From DASSUW01 sp963835525 (GTDB lineage Bacteria; Actinomycetota; Thermoleophilia; Solirubrobacterales; Solirubrobacteraceae), in NCBI GenBank assembly GCA_963835525.1, contig CAWIFM010000003.1:868001-932000 (forward strand): a DNA stretch of 64,000 nt, given 5' to 3'. The notes below the pieces were generated by a model. That model saw nothing but the letters and a program-made list of their open reading frames with translations. It did no database searches and was not told the DNA's origin. This document shows, piece after piece, positions 33,694 to 42,246 of this stretch. Positions within the stretch are counted from its first letter, which is position 1, and the number at the start of each line of letters is the position of its first letter. The translations under genes were made by a program, and so were the position numbers.

Positions 33694-34788
33694 GTGAATC
33701 TGCGCCGCCGGCTCGAGAACCGGGACAACAACTTCGACGTGCTCCGGCTCGTCGCCGCGGTCCTCGTGCTGCTCTCGCACTGCTACCCGCTGACCGGTCA
33801 CGCAGAGCCGTTCGCGGAGCTGACGGGCGTCACCCTCGGCGAGGTCGGCGTCGTGATGTTCTTCGCGATGAGCGGCTTCCTCATCGCCAAGAGCTGGACC
33901 GACGAGCCGGACCCGGGCCGCTACTTCTTCAAGCGCGGCCTGCGGTTGCTGCCGGCGCTGGTGGTCGCCGTCGCGTTCACGACGCTGATCGTCGGCCCGC
34001 TGTTCACCGAGCTGCCGCTGGCGGACTACTTCACCGACCCCGAGACGTGGATCTACCTGATCCGGGCGAGCCTGCTCGTCACGATCGCCGGCAAGCTCCC
34101 CGGCGTCTTCGAGGACAACGTCTATCCGGAGGCGGTGAACGGCTCGCTGTGGACGCTGCCGCTCGAGGCGGGCTGCTACGTGATGGTCGTCGTGCTCGGG
34201 CTGATCGGCATCCTGCAGCGGCGCGCGCTGCTCGGCGCCGTGGCCGCCGTCTTCCTACTCGCCCTCACCCCGCTCTCGCCGCTGCCGGACGCGATCTCGC
34301 ACACCGCGGCGGGCGGCAACATCAAGAGCGTGGTCGAGCTGATCGCCACCTTCCTCTTCGGCGCCCTGCTCTACTCGCTGCGCGACCGGCTGCGGCTCTC
34401 GTGGTTCATCCCGGCGGTCCTCGGCGTCGTGTGGGTGGTGAGCTGGCACAGCGAGTGGACGACCCTGACCACCGTGCTCGCGCTCTCGACCACGGTCATG
34501 GTCTTCGCCTTCCGCACGCCGCCGTCGCTGCGCCGGCTGACGGCGCCGGGCGACGTGTCCTACGGGATCTATGTCTACGCCTTCCCCGTCCAGCAGTCGG
34601 TCGCCGCGCTGTGGGGGCCGGGCCTGGCGCCGGGGGTCATGTTCCTGCTCGCCCTTCCGGTCACGTACGCCCTGGCACTGCTGTCGTGGCGTCTGATCGA
34701 GCGTCCCTCGCTGCGGCGCAAGCGTCGCGGTCGTCAGCCGCAGCCCGCCCGAAGCCTCGCGCCAGCAGCAGCGGCGCCACCACGATGA
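33694..34788 (+). CDS. acyltransferase family 3 membrane protein
   Basis: A 364-residue multi-pass protein with about ten hydrophobic helices. It opens with NNFDVLRLVAAVLVLLSHCYPL, the family signature with the catalytic-type histidine (SHCY), followed by VGVVMFFAMSGFLIAKSW and YFFKRGLRLLPALVVAV. These enzymes O-acylate (commonly acetylate) sugars of surface polysaccharides. The GTG at 33694 was chosen for the TATCCT box nine bases upstream. Its last 128 bases overlap the convergent gene at 34661. Confidence 0.85.
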   Translation: MNLRRRLENRDNNFDVLRLVAAVLVLLSHCYPLTGHAEPFAELTGVTLGEVGVVMFFAMSGFLIAKSWTDEPDPGRYFFKRGLRLLPALVVAVAFTTLIVGPLFTELPLADYFTDPETWIYLIRASLLVTIAGKLPGVFEDNVYPEAVNGSLWTLPLEAGCYVMVVVLGLIGILQRRALLGAVAAVFLLALTPLSPLPDAISHTAAGGNIKSVVELIATFLFGALLYSLRDRLRLSWFIPAVLGVVWVVSWHSEWTTLTTVLALSTTVMVFAFRTPPSLRRLTAPGDVSYGIYVYAFPVQQSVAALWGPGLAPGVMFLLALPVTYALALLSWRLIERPSLRRKRRGRQPQPARSLAPAAAAPPR

Positions 34789-35377
34789 CGCCCAGCGCCA
34801 GCAGGAGATAGACGGCGGGCGAGACCCAGCCAGGGCGGAACAGGGAGGCGCGCTCGGCCATCTCCGGAGCGGAGGCGATCAGCGAGCGCTCCGCGGATCG
34901 CAGCGTGATCGCGAAATCCACGCCGGAGTCGGCTCCGTCGACGGTCGCGGTCGTATGCGGTGAGGCGCCGCCGGCCTGGCCGAGCACGGCCACCTTCGCG
35001 CCCGGGATGAGGCAGACGAGTAGGGGATCCTCGGTGCGCACCTCTCCGACCGGCACGACCTGTTCCGTCGCCCCGGGGTAGCCGCCGGCCAGCGAGCCGG
35101 CGCCGAGCACGCGTCCGCTCTCGGCGCCGACCACCTCGACGCGCAGCGGCGGGCCGGCTGCGCCGGCCGTCCCGACCGTCAGAGCGACGCGGTCGAACGC
35201 GGCGCCGTCCGGGCTGCGCATCGGCCCCTGGCAGCCGCGAGCGCCGCGCGGAAGCTCGGTCACCGCGAGCTGCGCGCTCGCCCCGGGCGAGTAGACGAGA
35301 TCGGACCCGCGCGTGAAGCCGAACACGGCGAGCGCCGCGAGCCCGGCGAGGAACACGACGGCGAACGCCTTACGCAT
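34661..35377 (-). CDS. membrane protein of unknown function, coupled to a DUF2142 gene
   Basis: A 238-residue protein with an N-terminal hydrophobic helix (KAFAVVFLAGLAALAVFGF), a ~150-residue beta-rich extracytoplasmic part containing two or three cysteines (GARGCQGP, LLVCLIPG), and a second helix near residues 192-213. The ATG overlaps the end of the DUF2142-type gene by eight bases. Its final ~40 codons lie opposite the acyltransferase gene, so one of the two C-termini may be shorter in reality. It may work with the DUF2142 protein in glycan assembly; no family recognised. Confidence 0.6.
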   Translation of the reverse strand: MRKAFAVVFLAGLAALAVFGFTRGSDLVYSPGASAQLAVTELPRGARGCQGPMRSPDGAAFDRVALTVGTAGAAGPPLRVEVVGAESGRVLGAGSLAGGYPGATEQVVPVGEVRTEDPLLVCLIPGAKVAVLGQAGGASPHTTATVDGADSGVDFAITLRSAERSLIASAPEMAERASLFRPGWVSPAVYLLLALGVIVVAPLLLARGFGRAAADDRDACAAARDARSDATTAVPGRT

Positions 35378-36789
35378 AGAAGCGCTCGATCACGAGGCCG
35401 AGGGCGAGCAGGTGGAAGACGAACAGGCCTGCGATCGCCGCGCCGGTCGCCGCCCCGCGCAGCCGCTCGGGGAGGAGGCTGAGCGCCCCGGCCAGCGCGA
35501 GCCCGAAGATCCCGATCGCCGGGAACAGGTAGCGGCCCTGCATGAACGACGTGCCGTCGGCCTTGACCTCGTGGTACTCGGTCCAGTGCAGCCCGAAGAG
35601 CAGGATCGCGAAGGTGCCGCCCAGGAACACCACCACGCGGCGGTCGACGCGCCGCCACGCCTTCAGGAGCGCCAGCAGCGCCGCGACGAGGACGGCGATG
35701 GTGAGCGGCCCGAGCACGCGGTAGACCCATGGGTCGAACTTGATCTCCAGCCAGCCGAAGGCCGCCCACCCCTGGGTGATCCAGACCTGCAGCAGCGGGT
35801 AGCCGACGATGGTCTTGAACTCCTGCTGGACCGGCGTGCGCGGCAGGTAGTACTGCCAGACGTAGGAGGCCAGCTCGCGCCAGTTGGTGTCGCTGCCGGC
35901 CACCTGGCTGAGCACCGGCCGGTCGAGCAGCCCGGCGACGAGCACCCAGGCCCCGAGCCCGGCAGCGAGCGCCGCCACCGCGACGACGGCGGCTCGTCGT
36001 GGCTGCCAGCGCCGGCGCGACATCAGCCCGAACAGGGCGACGAGCAGCGCCGCGGGGATCGAGCGCGTAGCTCGTCGGCTTGATCGTGCAGGCGAGGGCG
36101 ACCACCGCGAAGAACGCGATGCCGTCGCGCAGCGGCAGTCCGCGCTTGATGCAGCGCACGCCGAGCCAGAGCGCGATCGTCCACGCCGCGTAGAGCATCC
36201 CGTCGGGGCTGACCGAGCTCGTCACGAAGACGACCATCGGCGCCAGCGCGGGCACGGCGGCGGCGGCGGACTGCAGCACCCGGCGGCGCCCGAGCACCTC
36301 GCCGGCGAGCAGCCACGTGCCGAGCACCATGACCGGGATCCAGAGCGCGCTCATGAGGCGCGCGCCCAGCAGCTCGTCCCACAGCGAGCCGCCCGACGCC
36401 GCGGCGTACCCGAGCGCCTGCCACGCGTAGGAGGTCGGCGGGTAGGCCGTGGCCGGCCCGGGGCCGCCCGCGTCGTCGTCCGGCCACTGCGCCTGCGTCG
36501 CCGCCCATTCGCGCTCGCGCTGGGGATCCCACTCGGGCTTGACCGGCAGCTGCGCCGCGACCTGGTCGGAGTTGACGGCGCCGATGCCCTTGGTCAGCTC
36601 GGTCGAGAAGAAGGGCCGGCCCTCGACGCCCGGCAGCGCGTGGCGCGCGGCGAGGGTCTGCGCGTAGCTGAAGTGCGCCTGCTCGTCGGGCGCCTGGAAG
36701 GCCGGCAGCGTCACGGCCCAGGTCACGGCGAGCAGCAACCCGACCGCCATCAGCGCGACCAGCGCCGCGTGCGGACGGCGCTTACCCAC
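35370..36789 (-). CDS. DUF2142-type multi-pass membrane protein, one frameshift
   Basis: A ~472-residue integral membrane protein. The N-terminal helix (ALVALMAVGLLLAVTWAVTL) is followed by the family motif PAFQAPDEQAHFSYAQTLA. Later come TAYPPTSYAWQALGYA, SSVSPDGMLYAAWTIALWLG and, after one extra base near 36063, a second half with several helices and QGRYLFPAIGIFGLALAG. DUF2142 proteins resemble GT-C glycosyltransferases, with the early acidic pair as candidate catalytic residues, and would act on the outer face with polyprenyl-phosphate sugars. The GT2/DUF2304 pair at 14.7-15.9 kb could supply such a donor. GTG start; eight-base overlap with the preceding gene. Confidence 0.72.
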
Positions 36790-38855
36790 CGCGCACCCGG
36801 AGCGCGTTGCGCAGCTCGCGCTCGACCTGCTCGGCGGCGGCGTCCCAGCTCTGGCCGTGCACGAAAGCCCGTCCCGCCCGCGACCGGCGTTCCCACTCCT
36901 GCTCGTCGTCGAGCAGCCGCTCGAGCCCGTCGGCGATCGACGCCGGGTCGAAGCCGGCGAGCGTCACCGGCCCGTCGTCGCCGAAGATCGAGCGCGTGCT
37001 CGGCCGGTCCAGCTCGACGCACGGCAGGCCGCAGGCGAGCATCTCGCGCGGGATCAGCGAGTAGTTGGTCAGCGACAGGCAGAGCCCGGCGGTGGCCTCC
37101 GAGAACAGCCACGCCAGCTCCTCGTGGCTCGCGACGCCGGCGTCCTCGTAGTCGAACGCGCGCGGGGGGCGGCGTGCCGTTCCCGAAGAGGACGATGCGG
37201 ACGCCAGGCCGCCGGCGGCGCAGCTCCTCCAGGCCCAGGAAGGCGAGCTCCACCGCGCGCCGCGGGGTGACCAGGCGTGCGTACGCCACGACGGTGTCGC
37301 GCCGGCGGGTCACGGGCCGCGGGTGGTAGACGGTCTCGTCCACGCCGTACTGGAACGTCCCGGCCTCGCCTCCGTACCGGTCGACGTAGAGATCGCGCAG
37401 CCACGGGCTCCCGGCGATTCCGTAGAGGCCGAGCTCGTACGTGCGCTCGGCCCACTCGCGCTCGACGGAGGTGGCGAAGAACTCGGGCTCGTGGTCGTTG
37501 ACGAGGTAGGCGCGCGCCCGGCAGCCCTCGAGCTCGAGCGCGGGGAAGACCGTCTGCCAGCCGGTGGCGACCACCACGTCGGCGCCGTACCACTCGCCGA
37601 ACTCGCGGAACACCGGGGCCTCGACCGGCGCGAACGACTCCACGATCTTGCGCCGCAGGTGCGCGTTCCCGCCGCCGTGCCCGGTGCCGAACAGGTCGTG
37701 GACCCAGACCGAGCAGATGTGGCCCATCCGCTCGAGGCGCTGGATGAGCTGGAAGATGATGTAGTGGCCGCCGGATCCGACGTCGAAGGTCGGTATGACG
37801 AACGCGACGTGCAGGCGCTCGCGGTCGGCCATCCCCTCGTACGCGGGCAGCAGCGGGGCCGGGCCGTTATGGAGCGCGCGCGCCGCGACGTCGTATCGGT
37901 TGCGCCGTGGCCAGCCGCCGGCATGGTGCTTCAGCTTCGGGCCCGGGCCGGCGCTCCCGCCGCCCTCGAGCGAGAGGGCGCGCTGCACCGGCGCCGGCAG
38001 CGCGTCTGCGCGCGAGCCGAGCACGGCGAACGCCTTGCGGCTGCTGTGGTGCAGCGCCGAGCGCGCGGTCCAGAGCGCGCGGCCGTCGATTCCCCGCTCG
38101 CGCATGTACTCGCGGTCGGCGAGCACCTGGTCGCGGATGCCGCGCAGCGACGAGCGCGGCGCGAGCGGCTCGACGTGGTCGATCGTCGCTCGTAGCCCGC
38201 GGTACTCGTCGAAGTAGCGGCGCATGAACGCGACCGGCGAGTAGTCGTGCGCGTGCAGCACGGCGGCGCCGGGGTGGTAGGCCTTGCGCCACACCGGGTG
38301 CGCGGCGAGCGCGCGGCCGAAAGCCTGGTCCTCGCTGTAGCGCACGTCGTCGAAGCGGATCTCCGCCCAGCACGCGCGCCGGTAGGCGGCGTTCACGTTC
38401 GACAGGAAGGACGGATCGCCGGCCCCGAAGATGCGCGGACCGTCGCCGAAGGTGGCGAAGAACGCGGTCAGCTCGCGCGCGATCATCGGGCTGGTCTCGG
38501 GGCGGGGGAGGTGCGGCCCGAAGACGGCGCCGACATGCTCGGAGAGGGCGAGCGCCTCCCGTATGGCGGCCAGCCAGCCGGGCGCCGGGGTGGCGTCCTG
38601 GGTCAGGAACGCGATCACGTCGCCGCTCGCGTGCTCGGCGGCCAGGTTGCGCGTGCGGCCGTGGCTGAACTCGCGCGCAGGGATCTCGACCAGGGTGGCG
38701 CCGGCGGCGCGCGCGATGTCCTGCGAGCCGTCTCTCGAGCCTGAGTCGACGACGAGGACCTCGTCCGGGCCCTCGCGGGCGAGGGCGTCGAGCAACTCGG
38801 CGAGGAAGCGCGCCCCGTCGAGGACGGGGATCGCCGCTGTGATGCGCTCGGTCAT
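36782..38855 (-). CDS. two-domain glycosyltransferase: GT2 fused to a GT-B (WsaF-like) domain, one frameshift
   Basis: A ~690-residue protein. Residues ~1-300 are a GT2: TAAIPVLDGARFLAELLDAL, VVDSGSRDGSQDIARAAG, SHGRTRNLAAEHASGDVIAF, TQDATPAPGWLAAI, YSEDQAFGRAL. Residues ~350-690 are a GT-B domain: VAFVIPTFDVGSGGHYIIFQ, VVVATGWQTVFPALEL, YLVNDHEPEFFATSVE, TVVAYARLVTPRRAVELAFL, MLACGLPCVELDRPS. This second half resembles WsaF-like rhamnosyltransferases. An extra base in the six-G run at 37164-37169 breaks the frame and hides the donor motif. A two-headed enzyme could add two sugars in turn. Confidence 0.78.
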
Positions 38856-39112
38856 CGGGTGAGGAGACGACGGATCCGGCCGGCGGTGCGGAACGCCTGC
38901 CTGGCGATCGCGAACGCCCACTGCCCGGTCCGCGTGGCCATCACCCGGTTGGGGTCGATCTTCCAGCGCTCCAGCCAGTAGAGGCGGTCCTGGGCGTCGG
39001 CCACGACGGCGTTCGCGCGCTCGGTGCGGAAGGCCAGCTCGCGCTCGAGCTCGGCGACGCGCGCGCGCAGCTCCTCGAGCTCAGAATCCTGCTCCACCGC
39101 GGGTCCCGGCAC
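38852..39112 (-). CDS. small coiled-coil protein
   Basis: An 86-residue protein. The N-terminal half is a heptad-rich helix (SELEELRARVAELERELAFR) and the C-terminal half is basic and aromatic (RLYWLERWKIDPNRV, then GRIRRLLTR). The GTG at 39112 was chosen because TACGTT lies seven bases upstream; an in-frame ATG at 39148 is possible. It overlaps the GT2-GT fusion gene (ATGA) and is divergent from a methyltransferase that itself ends in a helical tail. It may be a scaffold or length-setting partner for the glycosyltransferase. No family known to me. Confidence 0.6.
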   Translation of the reverse strand: MPGPAVEQDSELEELRARVAELERELAFRTERANAVVADAQDRLYWLERWKIDPNRVMATRTGQWAFAIARQAFRTAGRIRRLLTR

Positions 39113-39119
39113 GGCGAGC

Positions 39120-39147
39120 AACGTAGCAGGATGCACCCTGCTATCCA
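39120..39147. promoter_or_regulatory. divergent -10 boxes between coiled-coil and methyltransferase genes
   Basis: TACGTT (minus, 39120-39125) is seven bases from the GTG at 39112. TATCCA (plus, 39142-39147) is seven bases from the ATG at 39155. Confidence 0.45.
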
Positions 39148-39154
39148 TCCCGCG

Positions 39155-40159
39155 ATGCCCTACCGAACCGCGGGTGCTCCGCGGCTCATCGAGGCGACGA
39201 CGGAGCGCATCGTGCCGTGGGCGCAGGACGCCCAGGTCATCTACGAGCACTACCACCGCTACCTGTGGACGCAGCCGCTGGTAGCGGGCCGCCGGGTGCT
39301 CGATCTCGGCAGCGGCGAGGGCTTCGGCGCGGCGCTGCTCGCGGACACCGCGGCGGCGGTCACTGGCGTCGACATCGACGAGCGCGCGGTCGCGCACAGC
39401 CGGGCGAACTACCACGCCGGCAACCTCGAATATCGCGAGGCGTCGGCGATGGACCTGTCCGCCTTCGCCGACGCCGCGTTCGACGCCGTGGTGGCGTTCG
39501 AGATGATCGAGCACGTCTCCGAGCACGAGCAGGTGCTGGCCGAGATCGCGCGCGTGCTCGCGCCGGGCGGCATCCTCGTGATGTCCACGCCCGAGCGCCG
39601 CGCGTACTCCGACGACCGCGACTTCGTCAACCCGCATCACATGCGCGAGCTGACGCAGGACGAGTTCACGACGCTGCTGCGGAGCCGCTTCCGAGGGCTG
39701 GCGCTGTTCGCCCAGCGGGCCGTCGCGGGCTCGCGCATCGAGATGCTCGGCGGAGCGCGCGGCGGCGGGCACAACGTGCGGATCGAGCGCGACGAGGGCG
39801 ACTGGCACGTCGCCGGCGCGCCGTCGCCGCTCTATCTCGTCGCGGTCGCCGGCAACGGCGAGCTGCCCGCGCTGCCCGGCGAGTCGAGCCTGTTCGACTA
39901 CGAGCTCGAGGTGGTCGCCGAGCGCCAGGCGACGGTCGAAGCGCTGTTGCAGGAGGTGCGCGAGCGCCGAGAGGAGCTCGTGGACGCCTACGCGCGCGTC
40001 CAGCGGGCGGAGCTGGCGGAGAAGGCCGTCAAGGAGACCGTCGCCTGGCGGCTGCACGAGCGCCTCCAGCCGCTCGTCTACCGGTTCCTGGGCGAGCACA
40101 CGGCGTTCGGGCGCGCCGTGCGCCGGGTCACGACGCGCATTTACGACGCGTTGCGCTAG
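39155..40159 (+). CDS. SAM-dependent methyltransferase with C-terminal coiled coil
   Basis: A 334-residue protein. Residues ~45-175 form a methyltransferase: VLDLGSGEGFGAALLADTA (motif I), VTGVDIDERAVAHSRANYH, AVVAFEMIEHVSEHEQVLAE, VLAPGGILVMSTPERRAYSD. After a beta-rich stretch the C-terminal ~90 residues form a long charged helix (VVAERQATVEALLQEVRERR, ELVDAYARVQRAELAEKAVK). It lies between a coiled-coil gene and the second wzm/wzt pair. A methyltransferase with a coiled-coil tail beside an ABC exporter recalls WbdD, the chain terminator of E. coli O8/O9a. No kinase domain is present, and the parallel is inference. Confidence 0.8.
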   Translation: MPYRTAGAPRLIEATTERIVPWAQDAQVIYEHYHRYLWTQPLVAGRRVLDLGSGEGFGAALLADTAAAVTGVDIDERAVAHSRANYHAGNLEYREASAMDLSAFADAAFDAVVAFEMIEHVSEHEQVLAEIARVLAPGGILVMSTPERRAYSDDRDFVNPHHMRELTQDEFTTLLRSRFRGLALFAQRAVAGSRIEMLGGARGGGHNVRIERDEGDWHVAGAPSPLYLVAVAGNGELPALPGESSLFDYELEVVAERQATVEALLQEVRERREELVDAYARVQRAELAEKAVKETVAWRLHERLQPLVYRFLGEHTAFGRAVRRVTTRIYDALR

Positions 40160-40978
40160 CTAGAGGTGCTCGGCGATCCGCGGCGCCTCGCGGCGGAACG
40201 CCCACACGCCGAGCGCGCAGATGACGACGGTGATGGCGACCGGCACGAGCAGCCAGCCGGCGCCGCCGATCAGCTCGGCCGCCGTCGGCGCGCTCGGGTC
40301 GACGACCGCGTGGCGCACCTGCGTCAGCACCGCCGCGAGCGGGTTGAACATGTACACGCGCTGGTAGTCCTCCGGCACCATCGTCGCCACGTAGAGGATC
40401 GGCGAGGCGTAGAAGAGAATCTGGATGGCGACGTCCCAGATCGGCTCGACGTCGCGGTAGCGCACGAACAGCACCGAGAGCAGCATCCCGGTGCCCGTTC
40501 CGAGCACGCCCACGGCGGCGACCAGGAGCGGCAGCTCGAGCCAGCCCCAGGTCGGGTACACGCCGGTCGCGACGGCGAACACGATCACCGCGACGAGCGT
40601 CGCGCCGAAGTTCATCAGCGCGGTCAGGACCGTGCTGAGCGGGATCGCCAGCCGCGGGAAGCGCATCTTGCGCAGCAGGTTCTCGCGCCGCACGACCGAC
40701 GTCACCGAGCCGCTCGTCGCCTCGCTGAAGAACTGGAACAGCACCATCGAGAACAGGATGCAGATGCCGTAGTCCTTGATGTCGGCGCCGATGTTGGCGA
40801 TCTCCGTGAAGACCACGTAGATGACGCCGAAGAACGCGAACGGGCGCGCCAGCGTCCACAGGTAGCCGAGCGCCGACCCGTAGAAGCGCAGCCGCCAGTC
40901 GGTCACGGCGAGGATCCAGGCCAGCGCCCAGAAGCGACGGGTGTCGTCTCCGACCAGGTGCGAGCGCGCGGCGGTCAC
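40160..40978 (-). CDS. wzm: polysaccharide ABC transporter permease, second system
   Basis: A 272-residue ABC-2 permease with six helices. The N-terminal ILAVTDWRLRFYGSALGYLW is the usual lead-in, and the block NLLRKMRFPRLAIPLSTVLTAL is the family signature. It resembles the permease at 22216 in plan, but the loops differ clearly, so it is a separate transporter rather than a recent duplicate. It starts at GTG 40978, four bases inside the upstream ATPase gene. Its stop abuts that of the convergent methyltransferase. Confidence 0.9.
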   Translation of the reverse strand: MTAARSHLVGDDTRRFWALAWILAVTDWRLRFYGSALGYLWTLARPFAFFGVIYVVFTEIANIGADIKDYGICILFSMVLFQFFSEATSGSVTSVVRRENLLRKMRFPRLAIPLSTVLTALMNFGATLVAVIVFAVATGVYPTWGWLELPLLVAAVGVLGTGTGMLLSVLFVRYRDVEPIWDVAIQILFYASPILYVATMVPEDYQRVYMFNPLAAVLTQVRHAVVDPSAPTAAELIGGAGWLLVPVAITVVICALGVWAFRREAPRIAEHL

Positions 40979-42207
40979 GAGCGCTCGATCTCGACCTCGT
41001 GCGGCAGGTCGACGAGGCCGCCGTTGTTGCCCGTGCCGTGCACGGTCAGGTACGCGAGGTCCTCGCGCGTGTCGAGCGCGTCGAGGCCGGCCCCCGCGCG
41101 AGCGAGCGACGGGGTGAGCCGGTAGCCGCCGGGCGCGAGCCAGTTGTCGATGGCCACGCGCACGACGGCGACGTCGCCGGCCCCGAAGTCGCCGGTCGGG
41201 ATGTCGCGCCAGTCGGTGCGCATCGCGAACACGTTCTGACCGGCCTCGTGGCGGACAGCGAAGCCGAAGACCGGCTCCTCGAGCGGGGCGCGGAAGCGGA
41301 CCTCCATCGCGATCCGCAGCCGCGCGCCCTGGGCGAGTGCGTGGATCCGCTGGCCGGCGCCGTCCTCGAACCAGGCCGCCGTGATCTCGGCCTCCGTCCG
41401 GTCGCCGGAGCGCTCGCCCTCCGACGTCTCCTGGACGTAGCGACCGAAGTTGATCTCGTTGTAGGCCTCGGCGATGTGGTGCGGGTCGCCGACTTCGACG
41501 ATCCGGCCGCGCTCGAGCAGCATCGCGCGCTGGCAGAACCGCTCGACGGCGTGCATGTCGTGCGTGACGAAGACGATCGTGCGGCCGGCCGCCCTGAGCT
41601 GCATGAAGCGGTCGAAGCACTTCTGCTGGAAGGCGGCGTCGCCGACGGCCAGCACCTCGTCGATCAGCAGCACGTCGGCGTCGACCTGCGTGGCGACGGC
41701 GAACGCCAGCCGCACGTGCATGCCGGACGAGTAGTTCTTGAGCTTGAGGTCGATGAACTCCTCCAGCTCGGCGAAGGCGATGATCTCGTCGAAACGGCGG
41801 CGCGCCTCGGCACGCGAGAGCCCGAGCATGATCGCGTTGATGAGGACGTTGTCGCGGGCCGTGAGCTCCGGGTTGAAGCCGACGCCGAGCTCGATGAAAG
41901 GGGACAGGCGCCCCTCGATGCTCATGCTCCCGCCGTCCGCCTCGTAGATCCCGGCCAGGCACTTGAGCAGCGTGCTCTTGCCGCTGCCGTTGCGGCCCAC
42001 GATCCCGAAGAACTCGCCCTGGCCCACCGTCACCGAGACGTCGCGGAGCGCGTGCAGCTCGTCGACGATGCGCGAGCGGAACGGGTGCAGCGCGCGCTCC
42101 TTGAGCGTCGAGTAGCGCTGGTGGGGCAGGCGGAACGTCTTCGAGACGCCCTCCACCGTGATCGCGGCAGCGTCGACGTCCGCGGTGACGGGCGGCGTGA
42201 GGCTCAT
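40975..42207 (-). CDS. wzt: polysaccharide ABC transporter ATP-binding protein with C-terminal extension, second system
   Basis: A 410-residue ATPase: Walker A GRNGSGKSTLLKCLAG, signature YSSGMHVRLAFAVA, Walker B VLLIDEVLAVGD and the H-loop in FVTHDMHAVERF. The last ~145 residues are beta-rich (LRIAMEVRFRAPLEEPVFGFAV, RVAIDNWLAPGGYRLTPSLAR), as expected for a Wzt glycan-recognition domain. The two Wzt tails in this window are different in sequence, which suggests two distinct export substrates or end groups. The ATG at 42207 follows TAGTGT by ten bases. Confidence 0.9.
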   Translation of the reverse strand: MSLTPPVTADVDAAAITVEGVSKTFRLPHQRYSTLKERALHPFRSRIVDELHALRDVSVTVGQGEFFGIVGRNGSGKSTLLKCLAGIYEADGGSMSIEGRLSPFIELGVGFNPELTARDNVLINAIMLGLSRAEARRRFDEIIAFAELEEFIDLKLKNYSSGMHVRLAFAVATQVDADVLLIDEVLAVGDAAFQQKCFDRFMQLRAAGRTIVFVTHDMHAVERFCQRAMLLERGRIVEVGDPHHIAEAYNEINFGRYVQETSEGERSGDRTEAEITAAWFEDGAGQRIHALAQGARLRIAMEVRFRAPLEEPVFGFAVRHEAGQNVFAMRTDWRDIPTGDFGAGDVAVVRVAIDNWLAPGGYRLTPSLARAGAGLDALDTREDLAYLTVHGTGNNGGLVDLPHEVEIERS

Positions 42208-42217
42208 CGGGTCCGGC

Positions 42218-42223
42218 ACACTA
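42218..42223 (-). promoter_or_regulatory. -10 box of the second exporter operon
   Basis: TAGTGT on the minus strand ten bases from the wzt ATG at 42207. No Shine-Dalgarno sequence follows, consistent with a leaderless transcript covering wzt and wzm. Confidence 0.45.
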
Positions 42224-42246
42224 GCCGCGTCTGCCATCGTTGGCTC

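Noticed and set aside
39155..40159. Calling the methyltransferase WbdD
   Set aside because: It has the methyltransferase and a coiled-coil tail, but no kinase domain; only an analogy is justified.
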